From the NCBI RefSeq assembly GCF_001717955.1, contig NZ_CP014168.1, positions 3,813,501 through 3,877,500 on the forward strand: a stretch of DNA of 64,000 nt, in the 5' to 3' direction. The position numbers and the translations under genes were made by a program. The DNA comes from Sphingomonas panacis. Lineage in GTDB: Bacteria > Pseudomonadota > Alphaproteobacteria > Sphingomonadales > Sphingomonadaceae. Positions within the stretch are counted from its first letter, which is position 1; every line of letters begins with the position of its first letter. The notes below the pieces were generated by a model. The model searched no databases. It worked only from the letters and a program-made list of their open reading frames with translations, and was not told the DNA's origin. Shown piece after piece: positions 1 through 6,583 of the stretch.

Positions 1-427
1 CGAATTTCACGAAATAGCCGACCTGCCCGAACATCGGCCCGACGCCGCCCATCTGGAACATCAGCCATTGGATCGTCTGATAGCGCCGCGCCGGATCGGT
101 GGGGAGGAACTTGCCGGTCTTCTCGGCAAGGTACAGCAGGATCGCACCGCTCTCGAACAGCGCGAGCGGCTTGCCGCCGGGGCCGTCGGGATCGAGGATC
201 GCGGGGATCTTGCCGTTGGGGTTGAGCGATTCGAACGCCGCCGAATGCTGGTCGTCGGCGCCGAAATCGATCGCGTGCGCCTCATAGGGAAGCGCGCATT
301 CCTCCAGCATGATCGCCACTTTCACGCCATTGGGCGTCGGCAGCGAATAGAGCTGCAACCGGTCGGGATGCTGCGCCGGCCAGCGTGCGGTGATCGGGAA
401 ACCGGCGAGCGGCGTTTCGGTGGACAT
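1..427 (-). CDS. Glutathione S-transferase family protein, C-terminal part cut by window edge
   Basis: The start is the ATG read from 427 on the minus strand (protein begins MSTETPLAGF). The gene runs off the left edge, so only about 142 residues are visible. These contain the thioredoxin-fold GST N-domain: strand LQLYSLPTPNGVKVAIML at about residues 27-44, the cis-Pro region NPNGKIPAILDPDG and the glutathione-binding LFESGAILLYLAE segment. The N-terminal extension and the NGVKV motif resemble the YghU/YfcG (Nu-like) GSTs, which act as cytoplasmic glutathione-dependent disulfide or peroxide reductases. The exact substrate cannot be read from the sequence. The gene is divergent from the glycosyltransferase that starts at 538, leaving a shared intergenic region of about 110 bp. 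Confidence 0.85.
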   Translation of the reverse strand, partial: MSTETPLAGFPITARWPAQHPDRLQLYSLPTPNGVKVAIMLEECALPYEAHAIDFGADDQHSAAFESLNPNGKIPAILDPDGPGGKPLALFESGAILLYLAEKTGKFLPTDPARRYQTIQWLMFQMGGVGPMFGQVGYFVKF

Positions 428-537
428 GGGTGAGTCTCCTTTGCGGCGCAGATATAGGGCGTGTCGCGCCGCACCGCACCTCGGCGCGGGTGAAACCGTC
501 TGTTCCCAAGCCGTCAGCACGCGGCTATGGCGCGTCG

Positions 538-1713
538 ATGCAGGCGACAGACCTCCGCGTTGCCCTCTTCAGCGGCAATTACAATTACACAAGGGACGGC
601 GCCAACCAGACGCTGAACCTGCTCGTCGGCTATTTGCTCAAACAGGGCGCGGCGGTGCGCGTCTATTCGCCGGTCAGCCGCAAGCCGGCCTTTCCGCCGG
701 TCGGCGATCTCGTCGGCACGCGCTCGGTCAAGATGCCCGGCGGTCGCGCTGAGTACAAGCTCGGGCTGGCGATCGATGCGCGCGTGCGCGCCGATCTCGA
801 TGCGTTCGCGCCCAATCTCGTCCACGTATCGGCGCCCGATTTCCTCAACCACTCGGCCGTCCGCTATGCGCGGGAAAAGGGCATACCCGTGGTGGCTTCG
901 TACCACACGCGGTTCGAGACCTATGTGCAATATTACGGCATCGGCTTCGTCGCGCCGCTGATCGTCAAGGTGCAACGCAAATTCTACCAGAGCGTCGACG
1001 AGGTGCTCGCGCCCAGCCAGATGATGGGCGAGATCCTGCGCGAATGGGGCGTGACGACGCCGGTGACGCGCTGGTCGCGCGGGGTGAACCACGATCGCTT
1101 CAACCCGTCGCGCCGCAGCCTCGAATGGCGGCGCTCGCTCGGCATCGGCGACGACGAGATCGCGGTCGGTTTTCTCGGGCGGCTGGTGAAGGAAAAGGGC
1201 CTCGACGTGTTCGCCAAGGCGATGCACGCGCTTGACGCACGGGGCGTTCCGCACCGGACTCTCGTGGTCGGCGAAGGCCCCGCTCGCGACTGGTTCGCCA
1301 AGGAAATTCCCGACGCGGTGTTCGCCGGGTTCGTGACCGGCAACGATCTCGGCCGCGCCGTCGCCTCGATGGACGTGTTCTTCAACCCGAGCGTCACCGA
1401 AACCTTCGGCAACGTCACGCTGGAGGCGATGGCGGCGGGCGTTCCGGTGGTGGCGGCACGCGCGAGCGGTGCGGTCGGGCTGCTGGAGGAAGGCGTGACC
1501 GGGCTGATCGTGCCGCCGACCGACATCGAGGGCTATGCCAACGCGCTGCAACGCTTCTGCGAGGACGAAACGTTCCGGCTCGGCGCGGGCCGGGCCGGCG
1601 TGGCCGAAGCGGCGGGGTATAAGTGGGAGCGGATCAATCAGGTCGTGCTCGACACCTATCTGCGCGTGATCGAGCGGACGCGCGCGGCCGAGCCAGTGCC
1701 GGCGCACTGCTGA
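538..1713 (+). CDS. GT4-family glycosyltransferase
   Basis: A 391-residue GT-B glycosyltransferase. The N-terminal domain opens with LRVALFSGNYNYTRDGANQT, the donor-side start typical of SqdX/MgtA/PimB-like enzymes. The C-terminal GT1 domain has GFLGRLVKEKGLDVF and an EX7E-type motif (ETFGNVTLEAMAAGVPVVA, about residues 285-303). Such enzymes are cytoplasmic or membrane-associated and transfer a hexose from a nucleotide sugar to a lipid or polysaccharide acceptor; the acceptor cannot be deduced here. An in-frame ATG exists at 430, but the GT fold begins right after the ATG at 538, so 538 is preferred. The next gene (1725) follows after 11 bp and is probably co-transcribed. Confidence 0.85.
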   Translation: MQATDLRVALFSGNYNYTRDGANQTLNLLVGYLLKQGAAVRVYSPVSRKPAFPPVGDLVGTRSVKMPGGRAEYKLGLAIDARVRADLDAFAPNLVHVSAPDFLNHSAVRYAREKGIPVVASYHTRFETYVQYYGIGFVAPLIVKVQRKFYQSVDEVLAPSQMMGEILREWGVTTPVTRWSRGVNHDRFNPSRRSLEWRRSLGIGDDEIAVGFLGRLVKEKGLDVFAKAMHALDARGVPHRTLVVGEGPARDWFAKEIPDAVFAGFVTGNDLGRAVASMDVFFNPSVTETFGNVTLEAMAAGVPVVAARASGAVGLLEEGVTGLIVPPTDIEGYANALQRFCEDETFRLGAGRAGVAEAAGYKWERINQVVLDTYLRVIERTRAAEPVPAHC

Positions 1714-1724
1714 GCGATTCCCCA

Positions 1725-2327
1725 ATGACCGACGCCCGCCTGAGCAGCCCGGCCGCCCTTCGCAATCGCGATCCGATTCTCGACGTTCTCAAGTCGGTGC
1801 TGCCCGACAGCGGCACCGTGCTGGAGATCGCGAGCGGATCGGGCGAGCATATCGTCCATTTCGCCGCCGCGTTGCCGGGGCTGACCTGGCAACCGAGCGA
1901 TCCGTCAGACACAGCGCGCGCCTCGATCGCGGCGTGGCTGACGGCGGAGCAACCGGCGAACATCCTGCCACCGCTGGACGTGGATGCGTCCGCGAACGAC
2001 TGGCCGGTCGCAGCGGCGGACGCGGTGCTGGCGATCAACATGGTCCATATCAGCCCGTGGGCGGCAACGCTCGGATTGCTCGCTGGCGCGTCGCGACTGT
2101 TACCGGCGGGCGGGCCGCTGTTCCTGTACGGGCCGTACCGCCGCGGCGCGGAACCGATGGCGGCGAGCAACATCGCGTTCGACGCGGACCTGAAGGCGCG
2201 CAATCCCGAATGGGGCATTCGCGATCTGGCCGTCGTGGCGGCCGCCGCCGATACGCTCGGGCTGAGTTTGGACCGGGTTGTGGAGATGCCGGCGAACAAC
2301 CTCTCGGTGGTGTTCGTGCGGCGGTGA
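1725..2327 (+). CDS. DUF938 class I SAM-dependent methyltransferase-like protein
   Basis: A 200-residue protein with a Rossmann SAM-binding signature VLEIASGSGEHIVHFA near residues 28-43, followed by LTWQPSDPSDTARASI. This combination, together with the INMVHISPW stretch, is characteristic of the DUF938 family. It is probably a small-molecule methyltransferase; no substrate is known to me. The ATG at 1725 is chosen because the family begins with a short N-terminus just before the RNRDPILDVL segment. It follows the glycosyltransferase by 11 bp and is convergent with trxC. Confidence 0.8.
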   Translation: MTDARLSSPAALRNRDPILDVLKSVLPDSGTVLEIASGSGEHIVHFAAALPGLTWQPSDPSDTARASIAAWLTAEQPANILPPLDVDASANDWPVAAADAVLAINMVHISPWAATLGLLAGASRLLPAGGPLFLYGPYRRGAEPMAASNIAFDADLKARNPEWGIRDLAVVAAAADTLGLSLDRVVEMPANNLSVVFVRR

Positions 2328-2351
2328 GCCAGCCCAACCCGTACCGTCGGT

Positions 2352-2369
2352 AGGAGGCCGTGCCCTCCT
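2352..2369. terminator. Small hairpin between convergent genes
   Basis: AGGAGG (2352-2357) and CCTCCT (2364-2369) can pair around a 6-nt loop in the 85-bp gap between the convergent methyltransferase and trxC genes. There is no T-tract on either strand, so it is at best a weak or Rho-assisted terminator. Confidence 0.25.
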
Positions 2370-2412
2370 CCACGTCGCTCGACACGAACGGTTGGCAGAT
2401 GGTTTCGTAAGA

Positions 2413-2847
2413 CTACACCAGCCCCCGCGCCCACCCGACGATGGCGCTGGCCGGCATCGCGCCCGATTGTCGCGCAAGCTCGCGGCCACCTTTGAACAGG
2501 ATCATCGTCGGGATCGAACGGATCGCGTAGCGCGCCGCGATCGCGCTTTCCGCCTCGGTGTCGAGCTTGCCGAGCCGCATCCTTGGCTCCAGATCACGCG
2601 CGGCAGCGGCGAACGCCGGCGCCATCTGGCGGCACGGGCCGCACCATTCCGCCCAGAAATCGACCAGCAGCGGCAGATCGCCCCTGCCCGCATGCGCGTC
2701 GAAATTGGCGGCGGTCAGCGTCAGCGGAGCGGCCTGGAACAAGGCCGCGTGGCAGCGCCCGCAGGTGCCGCCCGCGCCGAGCTTTTCCACGGGCACGCGG
2801 TTGGCGCTCGCGCAGGCGGGACAGATGACGATCTTGCTTTCACTCAT
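2413..2847 (-). CDS. trxC: Thioredoxin TrxC (thioredoxin 2, zinc-binding)
   Basis: A 144-residue cytoplasmic thioredoxin that reduces protein disulfides. The N-terminal zinc ribbon has two CXXC pairs (CPAC at 9-12, CGRC at 29-32), as in E. coli TrxC, and is followed by a full thioredoxin domain with the active site WCGPC (Cys69, Cys72) and the cis-Pro IPTM loop. The ATG at 2847 places the zinc ribbon immediately at the N-terminus, as expected for the family; in-frame starts further upstream would add unrelated residues. The gene diverges from metA, and the 206-bp gap between them carries the metA leader. A second, single-domain thioredoxin (trxA) lies at 34343-34666. Confidence 0.93.
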   Translation of the reverse strand: MSESKIVICPACASANRVPVEKLGAGGTCGRCHAALFQAAPLTLTAANFDAHAGRGDLPLLVDFWAEWCGPCRQMAPAFAAAARDLEPRMRLGKLDTEAESAIAARYAIRSIPTMILFKGGRELARQSGAMPASAIVGWARGLV

Positions 2848-2910
2848 AAGCGCAGATGTAAGCCTCATAGGTGGATTGCCAAGCACCACGCGATTTCGTA
2901 ATGCACGCGA

Positions 2911-2986
2911 TACATCAAGAGTTGGGGCGACGCCCGACGCCAACCTGCCTTCCGGGCAAGGTGGCACTTCCATCAGGAAGGATGTG
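2911..2986 (+). promoter_or_regulatory. Candidate compact SAM-I-clan (S-box-like) riboswitch upstream of metA
   Basis: This stretch carries landmarks of the SAM-I/SAM-IV riboswitch clan in the right order. P1 is ACATC (2912-2916) with GATGT (2981-2985), followed by the AAGAG segment (2917-2921). P2 is GTTGG (2921-2925) with CCAAC (2940-2944), enclosing a GGGC/GCCC hairpin. Then come a short TGCC/GGCA stem, the conserved AAGGTG (2958-2963), and a TTCC/GGAA stem (2968-2971/2976-2979). S-box RNAs bind S-adenosylmethionine and turn off methionine genes. The element is much shorter than a classic S-box, so it may be a SAM-IV or SAM-I/IV variant. It sits 67 bp upstream of metA. The call rests on manual matching only. 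Confidence 0.6.
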
Positions 2987-3004
2987 GCCGATCCGGCAAC
3001 CAAA

Positions 3005-3044
3005 CGGACCCAGCCACAGACAAGCGTCCGCTCCGTCAGAGGAC
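3005..3044 (+). promoter_or_regulatory. Possible metA expression platform (alternative hairpins over the RBS)
   Basis: GTCCG (3026-3030) can pair upstream with CGGAC (3005-3009). Alternatively GTCC (3026-3029) can pair with GGAC (3041-3044), which overlaps the AGAGGA ribosome-binding site (3038-3043) of metA. The two pairings exclude each other, the arrangement expected for translational control by the riboswitch candidate just upstream. The stems are short, so this is tentative. Confidence 0.35.
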
Positions 3045-3053
3045 CGAACGCCC

Positions 3054-3977
3054 GTGCCGATCAAGATTCCCGACGATTTGCCCGCCACCCGCACGCTGGA
3101 AGCCGAAGGCATCACCGTGATGCGTGAGACCGAGGCCGCGCGGCAGGATATTCGCCCGCTTCGGATCGGGCTGCTCAACCTGATGCCCAACAAGATCAGC
3201 ACCGAGACCCAACTCGCCCGGCTGATCGGTGCGTCGCCGCTCCAGATCGAGCTGACGCTGGTGCGGATGACCGACCATGTCGCGCGCAACACCTCGGCCG
3301 ATCATATGGCGGCATTCTACCGGCCGTGGACGGACGTGCGCGACGAGCGGTTCGACGGCTTCATCATCACCGGCGCGCCGGTCGAGAAGCTGCCGTTCGA
3401 GGACGTGCGCTATTGGGGCGAGATGCGCCAGATTTTCGACTGGACGCAAAGCCACGTGCATAGCTGCCTGACGATCTGCTGGGCGGCGCAGGCGGCAGCC
3501 TATTATTTCCACGGCATCGGCAAGCATCCGCTGGAAGCGAAGGCGAGCGGCGTGTTCCCGCACCGCAACCTCGCCCCCGCCTCGCCCTATCTGCGCGGTT
3601 TCTCGGACGATTTCGCGGTGCCGGTCTCGCGCTGGACGGAGGTGCGGCGCGAAGACGTGTTGCGCGCGCCAGCCCTGCGCATCCTCGCCGACAGCGATGA
3701 GACCGGGCCGTGTCTGCTCGAAGACCCCGCGTGGCGGCGGCTGTATATGTTCAACCACCTCGAATACGACACCAATACGCTCGCCGATGAATATGCGCGC
3801 GATCAAGGCACGGTGCCCGCGCACTACTTCCCCGACGATGACCCAACGCGCCCACCGCCGAACACGTGGCGCAGCCATGCGCATCTGCTGTTCGGCAACT
3901 GGATCAACGAGATTTACCAGACCGCGCCGTTCGACCTGGGCGCGATCGGCCCGGTGACGCGGGCGGCGGCTGCGTGA
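3054..3977 (+). CDS. metA: Homoserine O-acyltransferase MetA (predicted acetyl-CoA-using)
   Basis: A 307-residue cytoplasmic enzyme that acylates L-homoserine as the first committed step of methionine synthesis. The GTG at 3054 gives the family-typical start [11 protein letters not shown] and has AGAGGA 10 nt upstream; with it, residue numbering matches E. coli MetA exactly. The acyl-enzyme cysteine is Cys142 (in LTICWAAQA), and the catalytic pair is His235 and Glu237 in FNHLEYD. Residue 111 is Glu ([10 protein letters not shown]), the residue associated with acetyl-CoA rather than succinyl-CoA specificity in MetA proteins, so this is probably a homoserine O-acetyltransferase despite the name. 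It is expressed from a leader with a SAM-riboswitch-like fold. MetZ, its likely pathway partner, is encoded at 16203-17411. Confidence 0.95.
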   Translation: MPIKIPDDLPATRTLEAEGITVMRETEAARQDIRPLRIGLLNLMPNKISTETQLARLIGASPLQIELTLVRMTDHVARNTSADHMAAFYRPWTDVRDERFDGFIITGAPVEKLPFEDVRYWGEMRQIFDWTQSHVHSCLTICWAAQAAAYYFHGIGKHPLEAKASGVFPHRNLAPASPYLRGFSDDFAVPVSRWTEVRREDVLRAPALRILADSDETGPCLLEDPAWRRLYMFNHLEYDTNTLADEYARDQGTVPAHYFPDDDPTRPPPNTWRSHAHLLFGNWINEIYQTAPFDLGAIGPVTRAAAA

Positions 3978-4017
3978 GCGAAGTCGAGCGGCATATCCCC
4001 GGCGAATAGGTTTCGGC

Positions 4018-5442
4018 CTATTTCACCGGCTGCGCCGTATCCGCCGTCCAGCCGCCACCCAGCGCGAGGAACAGGCTCACCTGGGCATCGACCAGCGCCG
4101 CCTGAGCGCTCGCCAGCGACGCTTCGGCGTTCGCGAGTGTCGCCTGTGCGCTCAACGTATCGAGGAAGGTGCCGCGGCCGAAGCGGGTGAGCCGGTTGGC
4201 TTGCGACACGGCACGCGCCGCGCTGTCGCGCGCGCGGGTGAGGTCGGCGACCTGATCGCGGGTGCGCGCATACGCGGACAAGGCGGTTTCGGTCTGGCGC
4301 AACCCCTCCAGCACGGTGCCGTCGAAGGTGGCGAGTGCCGCATCGGCCTGCGCGCCCGCCACCGCGATCTGCGCGCGAACCAGCGTGCGGTTGGGAAAGG
4401 TCCAGCTAATCAGCGGGCCGAGCGAGAGATTGAAAGCATCACCGACCCGTAGCGGGGACAGTGGCCCGGTGAACCCAGCCGATCCGCCGAGAGTGACTTG
4501 CGGATAGAGGTTGGCGGTGACGACGCCGATCCGCGCGGTCGCCGCCGCGAGCGAGCGTTCGGCGCGGCGGATATCGGGGCGGCGCCGGATCAGCGCGGCA
4601 CCGTCGCCGACCGGCACGACGCTGCGGACGAGCGGCAGCTTCTGGCAATTCTCCACCGCGCGCGGATAGTTGGCGGGCGCGCGGCCGAGCAACGCGGCAA
4701 GTTCGAACAGCGAGGCTTGCCGCGCCGCGACCAAAGCCGGCAATTGCGCCTGGCTCTGCTCGACCGCAGCCTCGGCGCGCGTCACGTCGAAAGCGGTGTT
4801 GCGCCCGCCGCGCTGAAGCCGGCGCGTCGCGGTAAAGGTCTGCTGCTGGATGCCGATCACGCGGTTGGCGGCGGCGATACGGACGTTGGCGGTGCAGGTG
4901 GATGCGTAGGCGCGCGTCACCGCCGCCGCGACGGTGACGCGGACCTCGTCGCGTGCCGCCTCGCTCGCCTCGGCATCGGCCTGCGCCGCTTCTATCGAGC
5001 GGCGAATACGGCCGGCGAGATCAAGCGGATAGGACAGGCTGCCGCCGAGATCATAACCGACCTGGCCGGGCAGCCCTTGGCCCGTGCCATACGGTCGCGC
5101 CAGTGACGCGCCGCCGGAGAGGCCGGTCTGGATGGTGCGTTCCGACTGCGCCTCGCGCACGACCGCGCTGGCCGCGCGCAGGTTCGCATCGGCGGCGCGC
5201 AGATCGGTGTTGGCGGCAAGGCCTTCGCTGACCAGGCTGTCGAGCAATGCGTCGTCATAGAGCCGCCACCAATGATCGGGCAGCGGCACCGCCGCGAACG
5301 CCTTGTCCTTCGCACCGACGAAGGCACCGTTGGCGGCGGGCGATCTGGCGGCGGCGCCTTCGGGCAGATGATAGTCGGGTCCGGCGGTGCAGGCCGACAA
5401 CCCCGCCGCCAGCACCGCGATCGAGACGATGCGCCGGTTCAT
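4018..5442 (-). CDS. NodT/OprM-type efflux outer-membrane lipoprotein
   Basis: A 474-residue outer-membrane channel of a tripartite exporter. It has a lipoprotein signal peptide with lipobox LSAC (Cys18), then the TAGPDYHLP start shared by NodT-family factors. Two homologous coiled-coil/beta halves follow, with the repeated R-A-E-A and A-R-Q-A-S patterns, and RRPDIRRAERSLAAATARIG near residues 284-303. It is the last gene of a leftward operon (MarR, FUSC, DUF1656, HlyD, this gene) and overlaps the HlyD gene by 4 bp (5439-5442), so the channel is expected to serve that pump. Confidence 0.92.
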   Translation of the reverse strand: MNRRIVSIAVLAAGLSACTAGPDYHLPEGAAARSPAANGAFVGAKDKAFAAVPLPDHWWRLYDDALLDSLVSEGLAANTDLRAADANLRAASAVVREAQSERTIQTGLSGGASLARPYGTGQGLPGQVGYDLGGSLSYPLDLAGRIRRSIEAAQADAEASEAARDEVRVTVAAAVTRAYASTCTANVRIAAANRVIGIQQQTFTATRRLQRGGRNTAFDVTRAEAAVEQSQAQLPALVAARQASLFELAALLGRAPANYPRAVENCQKLPLVRSVVPVGDGAALIRRRPDIRRAERSLAAATARIGVVTANLYPQVTLGGSAGFTGPLSPLRVGDAFNLSLGPLISWTFPNRTLVRAQIAVAGAQADAALATFDGTVLEGLRQTETALSAYARTRDQVADLTRARDSAARAVSQANRLTRFGRGTFLDTLSAQATLANAEASLASAQAALVDAQVSLFLALGGGWTADTAQPVK

Positions 5443-6371
5443 CGCGTCGCGCTCGGCGTCGGCGTCGGGCGCGGTTTGGCGAGCGTAGGCTGCGGCGCGG
5501 GCGGTTCAAGCGTTACCGTTGCGGTGCGGCCCGAGATCAGCCGCAGATCGGCCGGCACCGAGTCGATCTTGACGCGCACCGGGATACGCTGGGCGAGCCG
5601 CACCCAGGAGAAGGTCGCGTTGACGTTGGGCAGCAGGTTGCCGGTGTTGGTGCGCTCGCTGTCGCTGATGCCGGCGGCGATGCTCTCGACATGCCCCGTC
5701 AGCACGCGCGGGTCGCCCATCAGCCGCACCTTGGCGGCCGCGCCGGGGCGGACGTTGCCGAGCTTGGTCTCCTCGAAATACGCCTCGATCCGCAACGAAT
5801 CGGCATCGACCAGCGCGAGCGCCTGCTGACCGGCGGCGACATAGTCGCCGGGATGGAGATCGAGATTGGTGATCGTGCCGTTGACGCTCGCGCGGACCTG
5901 CGTTCGGGCGAGGTTGAGGCGCGCGGTATCGGCCTGCGCCTCGGCCTGGGCGAGCGCGGCCTGTGCGGTGGCGACGCGGGCGACGTTCTGCTCATGCGCC
6001 TCCGCCGCGACGAGATCGCCGAGCGCGAGATCGCGCGCCGCCTCGCGCCGGTTCTGCGCCAGTGTCGCCCGCGCGCTGGCGATCGCCGCCTGCGCCTGTT
6101 CGAGCGCGAGCGCATATCGCGGGCGATCCACCACGAACAGCAGATCGCCGGTGTGGACGATCTGGTTGTCGCGCACCGCCACCGTGGTGATCAGGCCGCC
6201 GACATCGGGGGTGACGCGCACCACGTCGGCGCGAACGCGCCCGTCGCGCGTCCACGGATCGACCTCGTAGCGGCGCCACAGCCACAGGGCGACGAGCAAC
6301 GCGATGAGGACCAGCACAAGCGTCGCCGTGAAGCGGCCGGCTGGGGCGAGATACCGAGTCCAACGTTTCAC
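5439..6371 (-). CDS. HlyD/AaeA-like membrane-fusion protein
   Basis: A 310-residue periplasmic adaptor anchored by one N-terminal membrane segment (about residues 12-32). It has the split biotinyl-lipoyl domain (RVTPDVGGLITTVAVRDNQ and VNGTITNLDLHPGDYV), a hairpin coiled coil rich in Ala, Gln and Glu between them, and a beta-barrel region. The pattern matches the AaeA/EmrA class of adaptors that pair with FUSC-family inner-membrane proteins. The GTG at 6371 is chosen because it overlaps the stop of the DUF1656 gene by 4 bp (GTGA) and places the membrane anchor near the N-terminus. It links the FUSC protein to the NodT-type channel. Confidence 0.9.
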   Translation of the reverse strand: MKRWTRYLAPAGRFTATLVLVLIALLVALWLWRRYEVDPWTRDGRVRADVVRVTPDVGGLITTVAVRDNQIVHTGDLLFVVDRPRYALALEQAQAAIASARATLAQNRREAARDLALGDLVAAEAHEQNVARVATAQAALAQAEAQADTARLNLARTQVRASVNGTITNLDLHPGDYVAAGQQALALVDADSLRIEAYFEETKLGNVRPGAAAKVRLMGDPRVLTGHVESIAAGISDSERTNTGNLLPNVNATFSWVRLAQRIPVRVKIDSVPADLRLISGRTATVTLEPPAPQPTLAKPRPTPTPSATR

Positions 6372-6583
6372 AGCGCAACTCCCGGGGGCGCGAAGGCGAG
6401 CACCAGCCCGCCGAGGATGAGGATATAAAGCGCCAGATCGACCAAAGGACGATAGGCGAAGATGCGGTACAGGCCGGTCAGCGCGAACAGCCGCGAGACC
6501 AACGCCACCAGCACCGCCGCCGCCACCACGAGCAACAGCAGGCCGGGCACGTACACGCCCAACAGGCTTACCTCGCCGGTCAT
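6368..6583 (-). CDS. DUF1656 small membrane protein (AaeX-like)
   Basis: A 71-residue protein with two hydrophobic helices (about residues 12-33 and 48-67) and the LFALTGLYRIFAYRPLVDLALY segment typical of DUF1656. Such proteins are encoded next to FUSC and HlyD genes in AaeXAB-type aromatic-acid efflux systems and sit in the inner membrane; their exact role is unknown. Both ends overlap neighbours by 4 bp (FUSC stop at 6580-6583, HlyD start at 6368-6371), which supports the short reading frame and tight translational coupling. Confidence 0.88.
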   Translation of the reverse strand: MTGEVSLLGVYVPGLLLLVVAAAVLVALVSRLFALTGLYRIFAYRPLVDLALYILILGGLVLAFAPPGVAL

